DNA from: Clavulina sp. PMI_390
Taxonomy: Eukaryota > Basidiomycota > Agaricomycetes > Cantharellales > Hydnaceae
Assembly (NCBI GenBank): GCA_015039315.1
Contig: WIDE01000049.1
Location: 13,439 to 77,438 of the forward strand
Length of the DNA stretch: 64,000 bases
Direction of reading: 5' to 3'
Shown here: in pieces, positions 54,460 through 64,000 of the stretch
Layout of the letters: every line of letters starts with the position of its first letter
How positions within the stretch are numbered: position 1 is the first letter of the stretch
Position numbers and translations under genes: made by a program
The notes under the pieces: model-generated
Databases searched by the model: none
Seen by the model: the letters and a program-made list of their open reading frames with translations, nothing else
Told to the model about the DNA's origin: nothing

Positions 54460-57108
54460 TTACAGCTTTGCTTTTCCAGCGTGCGCACTAGTGATTACTG
54501 CCCGGATGTCTTCCGACGCACGATTGAGTTCTGCCGAGAACTCCTCGTTCGGCATCTCCTTCCTCGATGTCAGAGTGAACTGGAGGTAATCTACAATCAC
54601 AATGTCAATGCTAGGATCGATAGGTCAAAGAACTACATAAACGGAGTAGAGACTAACCATCTTGGCCGGCAGTGTATGGGATACCATATCCGTCAGGGAC
54701 AACTTCGCCCCAGCCGTACACATCAAAGTTGGGGTGCTGGATCGCAGACGTGCTGAGAACCCAATACGAGCTTCGGTTGAACAGAGGATCCGAGAACAAG
54801 GCAGGAGCCTCTTCTCCAGGACGAATCATCTTCCTCAGACCTGGGGTAAATAGATCCAAAGATTAGCCAATGCATTCAGTGGAACATCCGTGTAGCCACC
54901 CACGCACCAAACATGTGTCTGTCCACGCCAAGCCCATTACCAGCAGCCTTGGCATATGCTCCATGAGCCTTGATCGCATTCCCAAAGAGCTCAACGGCTT
55001 GCTTCTTGCTGTCCGCCGAGGACGAGGCATCGATCTTGTCCATCGCCTCGCAGAACGCCTCGCTCTCCTCGCTGACGACCCTAATGGCCTCTGTCCTCCC
55101 ATGCTGGAACTTGCGAGTCGTAGCAGCCTCGTAGGTGCCGCCGATCCTAGCAGCCTTGGTAGGGCCTTTGTTCCCCTTGTTGATGAGGCGGTGGTATGCG
55201 AGCTGGATGACCATCTGCGCGTATCCGTCAGGAGAGTAGCCCATAGCCTTAATAGCTTTCTTCCCGTACGAAGTGCGGAGGAATGAGAGGTGCTGAGAGT
55301 CTACGAGGGAGAGCGCGGCTGACTTGGCGCGGTCGATGGAGGCTTGTACGGTTGGAGAGACATCCCAGTCAAGAGGAAGAGGGGCAGAGAGCGAAGTGGA
55401 GGGGGTGGTGGGGCCATGGTCAAAGCTGGGAGACTTGAGGGCCTCAACAACTTCGCCACTCATACGAGCTGTGGGTGTACCGTCCATAACTACGATGCAT
55501 CCTCGTTAGAGAGCCATCATAGTAACATCGAAAGATGGATATATCATACCAGAGTGCTCGCCCATAATGGCGGCCTTGCCGTTATCCCAGATGACAAACT
55601 GGACAGGCTTGTCAACCCTAAGAGTATGGATAAAGTCAGAACTTGGAATCGTTTGAAAATGCATATCGCCATGTTACATACCAACGAGAACCGAGCTGAC
55701 CACCCTTGACACCACCATGCCACGCAGCCTTCGAGAAGTCGACATGACTTTCAGGCTTCTCCGTATCTAACGATACAACAAATGCGCTCGATTCGATGGC
55801 CTCAAGCACGGCACGATTCCTCGGTGCCTCGTATAGGAGGGCATAGTCCTGCAAGTTGTAACACGAGTTAATGTTCGGGCGGCAGAGAATTTGTTCGTGC
55901 ATATGGAACATACCTTTGCCCATACGTCTCGGTTATTAGATGGGAGGTACCCGACAGGAGGGAATTCTGCGGTCGTGTTGTCGTAGATGTACTGAACTTG
56001 TCTGGGGGAAACGAATATCGAGGTGAGGTCCAATAGTTGGTCAACTTGTGTGTCGAGAACTCACTTCTCGAGCTCAGCGGTGCTGAGGAGTCTCCCGTTC
56101 ACGGTCGCGTCGACCTTCCAGACTCTGCCCTTGCGAATGAAGACGATTGAGCCTGAGTCGCCATTATCGCCAGCCTTTGCTGCAGTGAGGCCAAAGTCCT
56201 TCCCATCAAGACCAGGGACTCGGCAACAGTCAAACATCCATCTGAATAGTAAAATTGTGAGCGAGTCTTCCCAGGAAGTGAATCGTGACAGCAGAGTAAG
56301 GAAGCTATAACGAACCGCCAAGAATCCATGCAGTGTGCACCATCCTTTACGCGGTCAGGTTGTATTTCCCCTCGTTTGAGGGCTTTTCGGAACAGTAAAG
56401 CAGATCGAGCGATAGTCGCCGCCCTATTTGCAGCGGTTTTGGGGAGATGTGGGGGAGGATCGATGAATCCATCTGGGAAAACGGGTGACAGGCTTCGGTC
56501 AGGGTCCTGAACGAGTTGCTTGAACAGAGTGTGGAAAGCATAACACACAGTAGTATGAGACGTATACGACCACTGAGCAGAAACAAGAGAGTTGGGTTAG
56601 CTCTGGTATCGAAGAAAAGGGGTGCTATACTGGGCTCACCAGAATCTCTGTATGTGAGGTAGGCGGCCTGCACGACGAACGCCATGGTCAGATGAGTGAA
56701 AAAGGTATTTAAGGCTCCTCTGCTTACATCGTCCCAGAACTCTTCGAGCCAGTTCGCGCGCTTTGGGTCGGCGGCGTGAGCGACCAGACGATCGTGGAGG
56801 GTCTGGCCAAAGCTTCCAGGCTCCCCCAGCGCGTTGATCTTCTTCCTAGCAGCCTCCAGCTCAGTGGGACTATGAGCCAGTGGTCTCAGAGTCTTCTCGA
56901 GTTTTGCCAGCGTATCTGGTAGCTTTGGCACTGGGAGACGTGGAAGGGCATCCTGCTCAGAGAAGGTGGTCGTGTTGGGGAGTGGCCTGGGGGCCTTGGA
57001 CTTCCAGTCAGGTGGCACAGGCGTCATCGTGTAGCGCCTGAGGGCAGAAGCAGATCCCAGACGCGCTGGACGCTGGATCAGAGGGGCTCGTCGAGGTAGC
57101 AGGTTCAT
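54460..57108 (-). CDS. CAT2: Carnitine O-acetyltransferase (with apparent frameshift)
   Basis: Ten exons: 56728-57108, 56640-56667, 56316-56572, 56065-56241, 55914-56001, 55682-55848, 55550-55617, 54908-55489, 54658-54840 and 54460-54590. Family signatures: ANWLEEFWDD, AAYLTYRDS, HCMDSWRWMFDCCRVPG, IYDNTTAEFPPVGYLPS, RAVLEAIESSAFVVSLD, the catalytic His in GEHSVMDGTP, and FRTSYGKKAIKAMGYSPDG-like C-terminal blocks. The start MNLLPRRAPLIQRPARL resembles a mitochondrial presequence. A second in-frame ATG (57027) and the C-terminal AKL (PTS1) suggest dual targeting, as known for yeast Cat2. Role: transfers acetyl groups between CoA and carnitine. The coding sum is 2062 nt, one more than a multiple of three. 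The frame breaks in exon 3 near a TGTGTG run (about 56543-56549), between DSVVVYVSYY and YAFHTLF. Confidence 0.9.
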
Positions 57109-58109
57109 CTTTCTTGCCCCAGCCTCCGGGTTCCGGCTCCGGTCGTGGGGGTGACCGACGGCGCTTATTTGGCCACGACAACAAAACTTTGGCCCGTGAT
57201 TTTCCGCACGCATCGTTCCCAGTCTTGTTAGTTCGCCTCCAAAACCCGTGGATGGAATGATTATGTGGAGATGCTGATTACTGAAGCTGTCAGCAATGGT
57301 GAATAAGTCCTCTAGCTTCTGGAAGATCCCATAATTCGATATCTCGTTCCTTGTCAGGCCTGGAGGTTCAAGCTTATTCTCTTCGAGCTATTAGCCGTAC
57401 ATTCGGGCTAGGTTTGGATTAAGCAGTTCTCGATGCCGCCATTACAAAAGCCGGGACAAAAAATATCAAAAAGGACTCGATTCTGCACATTCAAATCTGC
57501 CAGTTAAGGTTACTAGCGGAGCCCCCCGGCTGGTGTCCGGAATGTTTGCCCAGATATCTCTTAACGAGACATGATTTCTCTGCAATACCCATTCCTCTTG
57601 TGGCTCAGTCTGGATTCTAGGCTCTGACCAGCTGGTGCGGACATTGTGCGATTATCTACTGGCGACCCAGGCTTAACGCCTATCTACGTGTCGATGAACA
57701 CAGATTGTTGTTTTTGCTGAGGAAGGCCAATGCGCTGGCTTTGTTCTCAAGTTGCTGTTTCTCCGGTTACACCTTCCCTCCTCAACCTCTTGTCGTAAAT
57801 GTTGGATCTTCATATTGCTCTGGCCATCTATGCCGTTTATTCCGCATGTCGTAAATACGTCAGTCCTCACCGTGATCACCATAGCGAAAACGGTGGTTGG
57901 AGGACGATCAAGACTCCTATTGTTATAGCTTCAGACGGCCACCTCAATATCTAATGCCTTCTACCACCTAGAGCTGAACCATACCACTCTGCGTTTTCCG
58001 ATAAATTCACGCGCAACATACGATATGGAACCCTCCAAAAGCCCTCGCCGGTCGTCGCGCCATCTATCCAACCAGCCACTCTACAGCTAACATATACTAT
58101 CCCAGCTCT
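57109..58109. other. Divergent intergenic region
   Basis: 1 kb between divergent starts (CAT minus, unknown gene plus); both promoters should lie here. The short frames at 57673-58226 (minus) are not supported. Confidence 0.5.
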
Positions 58110-59054
58110 ATGGCCTTCGGTCCAAACGCCTTCGGTTTTCAGCGTCACGTTCCTTCTAGCCATGGTAGCGTCCGCTCTGTGAGCGACCGCACCACACGGT
58201 CTACGCTCCCTTCCTATAGCAATCATACATATGACAATATGGTGAACTGTCGGACATACGAGCCACTAGGTCATAGCAACGAGGACGCTCAGCGGCGAGC
58301 CTTCCATCCTCTCCCAAATCCTGCCACCGCCGGCTCGATGGTTTATCACAACGAAGACAATTACTACTACAATATTGATGTGATGGGGCAGCCTACCATT
58401 GATGAATCACCGAACATGCCAACTCCTCCACTTTACTCACCGTCACCGCCTTTCCAACAGTCAAGCGTCGCGAATTCGGCTGCTTCGTCATTCTGGCCGA
58501 GTGGACCAACCAATACTGAAAACCCAGACCCATCACTCTACCGAAAGCTTCAGGGACTCTTCCCTGGCATCGATGGTTGTTCCATCCTTCCTTATGACCA
58601 GTGGTGGGTGTATGAAGGATACTTTCCCCGTACAGTCAGCAAACTTCAACTCGTGGGACAGCTTCCCGAGACGCGACGCATACCAGTCTACTATCTGCAT
58701 GTCACATTCTATGACGGCACTACCCTGGGGATCTACATGGGCATTCCCCAGCCTCACTCAGACCAGCCATCTAATCGGGGCACATTAGAACTCAGGCAAT
58801 CTCTCTGGACTCATGACACCGACATGGCATCCTTGTATGACGTCTCCCAGTTCAGAAAGCTGCCTCACATGACGCTATGGGAACTATTACATCGTATTTC
58901 TGTGCACGACTTGTCCTACGTGGATTACCCGAGCTCTGGCATCAGCGCCGAGGCTGTAGAGCAAAATACACTGCAATGGGTAAAGAAGATCGAGAAAATA
59001 CTGAGATGGAAGTACGAGTCTCAGAGGATTCCCCAGTGTCATTCGCTTCATTGA
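58110..59054 (+). CDS. Unknown protein, 314 aa
   Basis: A single open frame from ATG at 58110, without visible introns. The first 150 residues are low-complexity and polar, with Pro/Ser/Asn/Tyr (PTPPLYSPSPPFQQSSVANS). The second half looks folded: YRKLQGLFPGIDGCSILPYD, QWWVYEGYFPR, RIPVYYLHVTFYDGTTLGIY, LWELLHRISVHDLSYVDYP, then QWVKKIEKILRWKYESQ. I recognise no domain. The composition, codon use and a C-terminal conserved-looking block suggest a real gene. A further upstream exon cannot be excluded. No signal peptide or membrane segment is seen. Confidence 0.65.
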   Translation: MAFGPNAFGFQRHVPSSHGSVRSVSDRTTRSTLPSYSNHTYDNMVNCRTYEPLGHSNEDAQRRAFHPLPNPATAGSMVYHNEDNYYYNIDVMGQPTIDESPNMPTPPLYSPSPPFQQSSVANSAASSFWPSGPTNTENPDPSLYRKLQGLFPGIDGCSILPYDQWWVYEGYFPRTVSKLQLVGQLPETRRIPVYYLHVTFYDGTTLGIYMGIPQPHSDQPSNRGTLELRQSLWTHDTDMASLYDVSQFRKLPHMTLWELLHRISVHDLSYVDYPSSGISAEAVEQNTLQWVKKIEKILRWKYESQRIPQCHSLH

Positions 59055-59536
59055 AGCTGTGAAGGGCGTCGCCCAGGGAGTTGAGGACGCCTGGGCTCCA
59101 GGGTATTATTATGCATATGTATTTAGGAATCATTGAATTACTTCCGTGATGACCCGTTTCTTGTGATTGAGACATATGGAAAGGCAACCATGAGCCTCTA
59201 TTTCTCCCGAGGCCAACATGCTCAACCTCTCGCGTACTGGAAGGACAAATAATCCGGGGCTCGTGAAACTACGAGGCCTCCGTGGGAACCTCGAAAGCGA
59301 AGCAGTGCCAGACTAAAATAGATCAGGGAGTGAGCGTAACAGACCACAACAGACACCCGCTCAGCACTCGAGCCAGAACTACATTTTGAGAAATGGATAA
59401 AATCCGAACTATATCGAAAAAAAATTGATCAAATGAGCGACGCTATGGCAAGGCATACTTTCAAACCCTCAAAGCCCGCAGGAAACCTGTACGTTGATTG
59501 ATCTTCCCCATGTCGTTGCCGCTACTTCGTTCTTAA
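59055..59536. other. Intergenic interval
   Basis: 482 bp between two co-directional genes. No gene or clear regulatory motif is seen. Confidence 0.55.
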
Positions 59537-61303
59537 ATGTATTTGCGCATTAGGGCGGAAGATCTGCTGCAGAGCCGACCTGTATCTAATGGACAGCCTA
59601 CGCAGCTGATCGATGGAAGCACAGCCCTTATTTTAAGGGAAGAAACGGGCACAAAGGTTGACAGGGCATCTGTTCACAATTCGCTGCAACCTTTCACGAG
59701 TCTTCCTTTCGAGATCTTTTCTCTCATCTGTTTTATCGCCTCACCGAGGTCAGATGACTCGATTAGGCGCAGAAAAGCTCGACCAGATACCCAAGAGAGA
59801 GAGCTTGTAGAAACCATGGGGCCATCGCGCTCCTTTGTCTCACTAAATCTCGCATGTAAGCGAGCGAGACAGGTCGCTGCAGCATCTTCACGTTGTTGGA
59901 AAGACATATATGTGATCATCGAAGGCAGCAAAATCATCACACCTTCACATGCGTTGGAAGATCGACTCTGTCGTTCCAAAGTCTGCTATATCGACCTTTT
60001 CTTCTATGATCGACGGGGGAGGGGGACCCATGTTACATCAGCAAAAAAGCTCTATAATGGAGAAATTCTGGGCGTCCTTAGTCCGCACATCCATCGTTGC
60101 CAACATATCGCATTTTATACTCCCTACGCTCGAGCGAACCAGAGCCCTACACATATGATCCGAATTCTGCAAGATTTCTCTTGGTCTTACCCCTCGCTTC
60201 AAAAAATCACCATCCTGCAGAGCGTATACACCGCGTTGAACCCGTCGTACCTGCGCCAATTCTGGCCCGATAACTCCAAAAACAACGTGGACTGTATCGA
60301 GCTTCTGTGGCCCCGGGGGATCCAATACGGGGTATCCTTGAGTAATTTGTTTACTCCTCCAGGCGTGAAGCATTTGCGGCTTCATAATGGATTTGAATAT
60401 TCTGCTGTGCTCGACTTTCTGCAGCAATCCCCTCAGCTGGAGCACCTAGACTGGGAGTTTGGGCCTGAGGCCGCACGGTTGGGGTTAGAACCTGAAACGG
60501 AGGCACATCTTGTCACTATCGCCCCGAAACTTCGTTCACTCCGTCTGAGATTCCAAGCACTACACCCAGGTTCGTTTGGGCTAGTTGCTCCCGAGTGTGA
60601 GGAGCTTTCCATGCACGAGCTTGACCTCTTATGGTCGAGATATTTGGCAGTGCCATGTAGAGAATACTGGAACTCCCTGACGCTCCCAAGCCTCAAGCGT
60701 CTTTCGATCCAGCGTTCTCCTTCGCATCTAGTGATGGATAATCCCTCACAGCCTAAGGGTATCGCACTCTCAGAAGCCATGATGGATTTCTTTGATCGTC
60801 ATTCCGAGCTTGGAGAGTTGTTCATATTCGAGAAAGAAGGGTGTTTCGATCTTACTTGGCGCTGGCTCTTTGTTTATTTGATAGGTCAACGACAGAGAGT
60901 CTTCGAACGCGATACATCTGGTGACAACTTCAATACTTCCACAGGCCATTGTTCTGACGCCACGCAAAAATTTCCTCTCCCAAAGCTTCGTGCACTGTGG
61001 TTCCAAGCCGGTGCATTCCAGTGGTCAGGCAAACTAGGCGATTCGTTCATTTCATCCATCCGGAATGTCCTTCTTGCCCGGCCAGATATTCTCATCACTT
61101 TGTGCACCCGCCCCACAACATCTAGCAAAGACGGGGAAGATAATCTTTCTCCGCCCCCTTTACGCCCCGAGTTGGAGGCATTAGGCATCAAGTTTGGCAT
61201 CAAGGGAGGGTTGGAAGTGACAGGCGGGCTGAAGATCGTACCCTGGTCAGCTATGCCCAAATGGCCAGAAGCCTGGGGGTTCAGCCGGTCTCACGAAAAC
61301 TAG
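59537..61303 (+). CDS. F-box-type protein, 588 aa
   Basis: A single-exon frame from ATG at 59537. After a polar N-terminus, TSLPFEIFSLICFIASP (about residues 53-69) starts an F-box-like domain. It is split by a charged insert (DDSIRRRKARPDTQERE) and resumes at FVSLNLACKRARQVAAASSR and CWKDIYV. The rest is a string of irregular leucine-rich strands (VKHLRLHNGF, LEHLDWEFG, LRSLRLRFQ, LKRLSIQRSP, LGELFIFEKE, LRALWFQAG). It probably works as an SCF receptor with an LRR-like platform. The third gene of this type in the window; the three are not obviously close copies of each other. Confidence 0.75.
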   Translation: MYLRIRAEDLLQSRPVSNGQPTQLIDGSTALILREETGTKVDRASVHNSLQPFTSLPFEIFSLICFIASPRSDDSIRRRKARPDTQERELVETMGPSRSFVSLNLACKRARQVAAASSRCWKDIYVIIEGSKIITPSHALEDRLCRSKVCYIDLFFYDRRGRGTHVTSAKKLYNGEILGVLSPHIHRCQHIAFYTPYARANQSPTHMIRILQDFSWSYPSLQKITILQSVYTALNPSYLRQFWPDNSKNNVDCIELLWPRGIQYGVSLSNLFTPPGVKHLRLHNGFEYSAVLDFLQQSPQLEHLDWEFGPEAARLGLEPETEAHLVTIAPKLRSLRLRFQALHPGSFGLVAPECEELSMHELDLLWSRYLAVPCREYWNSLTLPSLKRLSIQRSPSHLVMDNPSQPKGIALSEAMMDFFDRHSELGELFIFEKEGCFDLTWRWLFVYLIGQRQRVFERDTSGDNFNTSTGHCSDATQKFPLPKLRALWFQAGAFQWSGKLGDSFISSIRNVLLARPDILITLCTRPTTSSKDGEDNLSPPPLRPELEALGIKFGIKGGLEVTGGLKIVPWSAMPKWPEAWGFSRSHEN

Positions 61304-61897
61304 ATCGGTGATATGGCCAAGAAGTTCTGCCTAATAATCATTGGGGACACAGTTGGGGATCATCCCAGATAAAACTGTCAGCGGTTGGCAAGTTCCAGTA
61401 TATACCAAGCGGAGTTGGGTGTGTGAAGGCTGGCGATGTGTGAAGATGAAGAGAAACCTTTGGAAGGCAGCGCGATTGGTGAATAGGTCATGGATATGAT
61501 ACCTATACAGAATCACCAGGTAGATGGGATATTTACTCAGAATATGAAACGAAGCAACGCCGTGCGAATTGGTTGAATGGTGGAGTTGTAATTGGTTGTG
61601 CTCAGTGGATAGCTGACTTCTCAGGCGGACGGTTGGACGATGAAGAGAGGCACTGGGTAGGATGGGGGGTTAGTGGGTGATGTGGCCATGGGTGGATGCA
61701 TATCGCGAATGCTACCAGGGCGTAAGATCACGATATCACTCAGCGCATTAGTACTGGCAGTTTGTGTGTTAGCAGGCAGATGTAATTGCCACATATCATG
61801 CGAAAGATATCATAGAGAGCAGTACGCATAGACGTAGGCGAGAAGCGTGTAGGGCGAGCGGAGTAGTAAGTACACACAAAACGTCACGATTTAAGGT
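61304..61897. other. Intergenic, convergent 3' ends
   Basis: 594 bp between the F-box stop and the eL33 stop. Nothing recognisable. Confidence 0.6.
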
Positions 61898-62561
61898 TTA
61901 GATCGATGACGGGTAGAGCATCTAGGGGTAGAAAAAGAGCAGATCGAATGAGTTGAGAGAGAACGATCGGAGAAGCGAAAAGGATTGGGATTGGGCTGGA
62001 TGGTGGGGCAAGGGACGTACCACACGGATGCTTGCACCGAAGGAGTGAGGAGGAAGGTTGTGCTTGAACTTGCCCTTGACAACACCAGAGTTGCCGTGCG
62101 TTTTTGTTATGCGCCTGTAGGTGTGAGTGGAAAGAAGGGAAAGAAACATTGTTCGATGAGTTGGTATTCGTCGAGCTGGATCGAGTCATGGCGGCAGGTC
62201 GAATGCTCACCCCCAGATGACGCGGACGTGAGTCCCACGGACTTCCGTTTTCGTCTTGTAGACGTAGGCCACCCGCTATAAAACGAAATGTATGTTCAGC
62301 ATCGTTATCGAGCGGTAATATCAGGTTGCAGATACGAACCTTGCCCAGGTAGAACTTGGTATCGTCCTTGGAGGCGACACCCTCGATCTGGAGCAGCGAG
62401 GTGTTAGGGCGGGAGTTCCTCTTTGCCCGCTTGTGCCCAAGAATGCGGCCTTTGGTGTAGAGGCTATAAGATAGATGATCACAGAACGGCCGATTAGTTC
62501 GCCCAGTCCCAATTTGTTGTCGGTAGTCAAGAATCGATTATCCTCACCGAGTAGAGGCCAT
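61898..62561 (-). CDS. RPL33: 60S ribosomal protein eL33 (L35A family)
   Basis: Five exons: 62548-62561 (14 nt), 62340-62463, 62211-62275, 62021-62114 and 61898-61921. The total is 321 nt (106 aa), all in phase. The reading MASTR, LYTKGRILGHKRAKRN, TSLLQIEGVASKDDTKFYLG, KRVAYVYKTKTEVRG, THVRVIWGRITKTHGNSGVV, NLPPHSFGASIRV and MLYPSSI matches eL33 along its whole length. The first exon codes only four full codons. Role: a structural protein of the large ribosomal subunit in the cytoplasm. It was split over too many small exons to show as one long frame. Spliced short first exons are typical of fungal ribosomal-protein genes. Confidence 0.95.
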
Positions 62562-63366
62562 TATAAGAAGAAGAGAGGGAGTCTAGAGTGATACAGAAAT
62601 GAGTTCACGGTGATCAATGTCGTAAATATGGTCGGGGACGTGACTGACGGCGACGGAATGAGAAACTGCACAAGTACCTGTTGGAGTCACGTGCTCACAC
62701 AAGCGCCAGACCGTGGGACCTATGCCAGCACAGCCACCTTCATAGTAGGTCTTCGCTGGATATTCCTGGCTTCACAGCACATAAATGTGGTACATCTTCT
62801 TTAGTAAAACAATATCGTAACAAGACCCCAATGATATGGAAGTGATCGTCTGAGACGTCGAGGAGTGTGCTTGATGGTGTGGGAAAGTGGCATGTGACTG
62901 CAGCAAGTTGCTTATCTTTTCATGGAGAAGTGGCCTATAGTACAATGCTGGACTTGACATGTCTTTTGATATCTCTTTGAAATGTGCTTTGTTGGGCAAG
63001 ATCCTCTATTTCACTTCTTCGATCCTCACGGTTTCATGCATCCACTTTGCGGGGGGAGGAAAAACCTGAATATCACATCAACCAGCTCCACAACGCCCAG
63101 CATCCGCGAGTCGGGACGATGACGCGTCATCGGACTTAGTATCCCTTAAAGTATCCCATCGGATCGTCTCTTGGGGCCTTGAATCACTTCGTAATAAGTC
63201 CCACGTCGACTGGCAAGTCCATGTGGAGGCTTCCGAGGTCGCCAGTACGACGATGTGGAGGACATCCGAATCCGACCACACAACAGCGCTCGACCCCCGA
63301 TTTGACTCGCGGACGTTCTGTCATGCTCCACTTGGCCTGATATAGTCCTACCCATGTCCGAAAACT
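62562..63366. other. Divergent intergenic region
   Basis: About 800 bp between eL33 (minus) and the dehydrogenase gene (plus). Short frames only. It should hold the eL33 promoter. Confidence 0.55.
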
Positions 63367-63374
63367 TATAAAAG
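63367..63374 (+). promoter_or_regulatory. TATA box of the dehydrogenase gene
   Basis: TATAAAAG lies about 93 bp before the ATG at 63467, a usual fungal distance. Confidence 0.5.
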
Positions 63375-63466
63375 GCCTTGACTTCGCGGGGGTTGAGGGC
63401 TCATCATCCCCCGCCGCGTACCATCCACACCTCACATCCAGTTGCACTTTCTCATCTATTAATAAG

Positions 63467-64000
63467 ATGTCTTCGCCCAAGCCCACTATCTATATCCTCG
63501 GCGCTGGTCCCGGTGTTGGAAGCGAGCTCGCATCCCTCTTCGCCACCCACAACTTCAACATCGGGCTCACCACGCGCTCTACCTCCTCAAGCACCTCCAT
63601 CGCCGCCAAGCTCAAAGAGCTGCACCCAAATACGACGATCGTCACCGCCACTGCCGACGGGTCTCGCCCGGAAAGCGTCACCGCTGCACTTGACTCGCTC
63701 CGCGAGCAGTTCGAGGGCCGCGCTCCTACTGTTGTAGTATACAACATCGCGTCGCTCGGTAGAGACAACTCTTCATTGGGTCCTACGCCCTTGGAGAACG
63801 TCACTCTTGAGACGATGCAGACCCATCTTACGATCTCGCTTGCGAGTGGGTTCGTCACGGCCCAGTGGGCAGCGAAGAACCTTGCTCCTGCAAGCGATGG
63901 AATGAAGCCGATGCTCTTCTTCACTGGTACGTTCTGGCCCCCCATTCGCGTGTTGTGGTTGGACTTGTAATGATGCTTTCCGGTGACATGTGTAGGTGGT
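63467..64000 (+). CDS. Short-chain dehydrogenase/reductase, partial
   Basis: Exon 1 is 63467-63926. It ends at a GTACGT donor after MLFFTG. An acceptor (TGTGTAG) at 63995 starts exon 2, and the window then ends, so the C-terminus is missing. The N-terminus reads IYILGAGPGVGSELASLFA, a Rossmann dinucleotide site close to the SDR TGxxxGxG but with GAGPGVG. It is followed by a beta-alpha pattern, the NAG-equivalent region VVVYNIAS and a helix, LASGFVTAQWAAKNL. The catalytic YxxxK would lie beyond the window. Probably an NAD(P)-dependent oxidoreductase of unknown substrate. Confidence 0.8.

Noticed and set aside
1..64000. CRISPR arrays, operons, riboswitches, rRNA or tRNA genes
   Set aside because: None seen. 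The genome is eukaryotic with spliced single genes, and I found no convincing tRNA A/B-box pair or rRNA segment by eye.

Overview
The window looks like a chromosome segment of a mushroom-forming basidiomycete (Agaricomycetes-type). Genes are single transcription units on both strands, cut by many short introns of about 45-130 nt with GTNNGT donors and YAG acceptors. Microexons of 12-16 nt occur. The gene set is eukaryotic: Pol I subunit, ENP2/NOL10, eL33, 4E-HP-like eIF4E, chitin deacetylase, F-box and MYND proteins. Exon joins were made by eye and checked by reading frame and phase arithmetic. No homology search was run.

Layout. 0-7 kb: an F-box-type protein, the ribosome-biogenesis factor ENP2/NOL10 (minus) and, head-to-head with it, the sphingolipid fatty-acid 2-hydroxylase SCS7/FAH1. 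7.4-19.1 kb: a secreted WSC-GH16 glucanase gene (minus) split in two by a 9,796-bp insertion. 19.9-26.4 kb: an eIF4E/4E-HP family protein and RPA2 (RPA135), both minus. 26.7-31.6 kb: a tandem pair of MYND-finger genes with a duplicated 3' flank that runs into the end of an F-box gene (31.6-32.9 kb, minus). 35.5-37.3 kb: a CE4 chitin deacetylase with microexons. 39.2-43.9 kb: a large Ser/Pro-rich protein, perhaps Byr4/Bfa1-like. 44-54 kb: gene-poor, with two small paralogous three-exon genes of unknown type and an eight-exon membrane-protein model. 54.5-57.1 kb: carnitine acetyltransferase with a peroxisomal C-terminus and an apparent frameshift. 58-64 kb: an unknown protein, an F-box protein, eL33 and the first exon of a short-chain dehydrogenase.

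The most notable object is the insertion at 8341-18136. It is flanked by a perfect 10-bp direct repeat (gtttgtacct) and lies 7 bp inside an exon of the glucanase gene. Taking out the insertion and one repeat copy restores an open, spliceable gene. Its first gene, starting about 230 bp from one end and reading inward, encodes a 940-aa protein in 13 phase-consistent exons with tyrosine-recombinase-like features (FRPSS; LRPLPWTAIRR; LLMNH...YY). Two further genes follow: a Cys-rich zinc-binding protein and a Lys-rich, coiled-coil nuclear-type protein, which diverge from each other. The far end carries non-coding DNA and a 5'-truncated LINE with its own 18-bp target-site duplication. This resembles a Crypton, or a small captain-first, cargo-carrying element like the Starships of ascomycetes, but in a basidiomycete.
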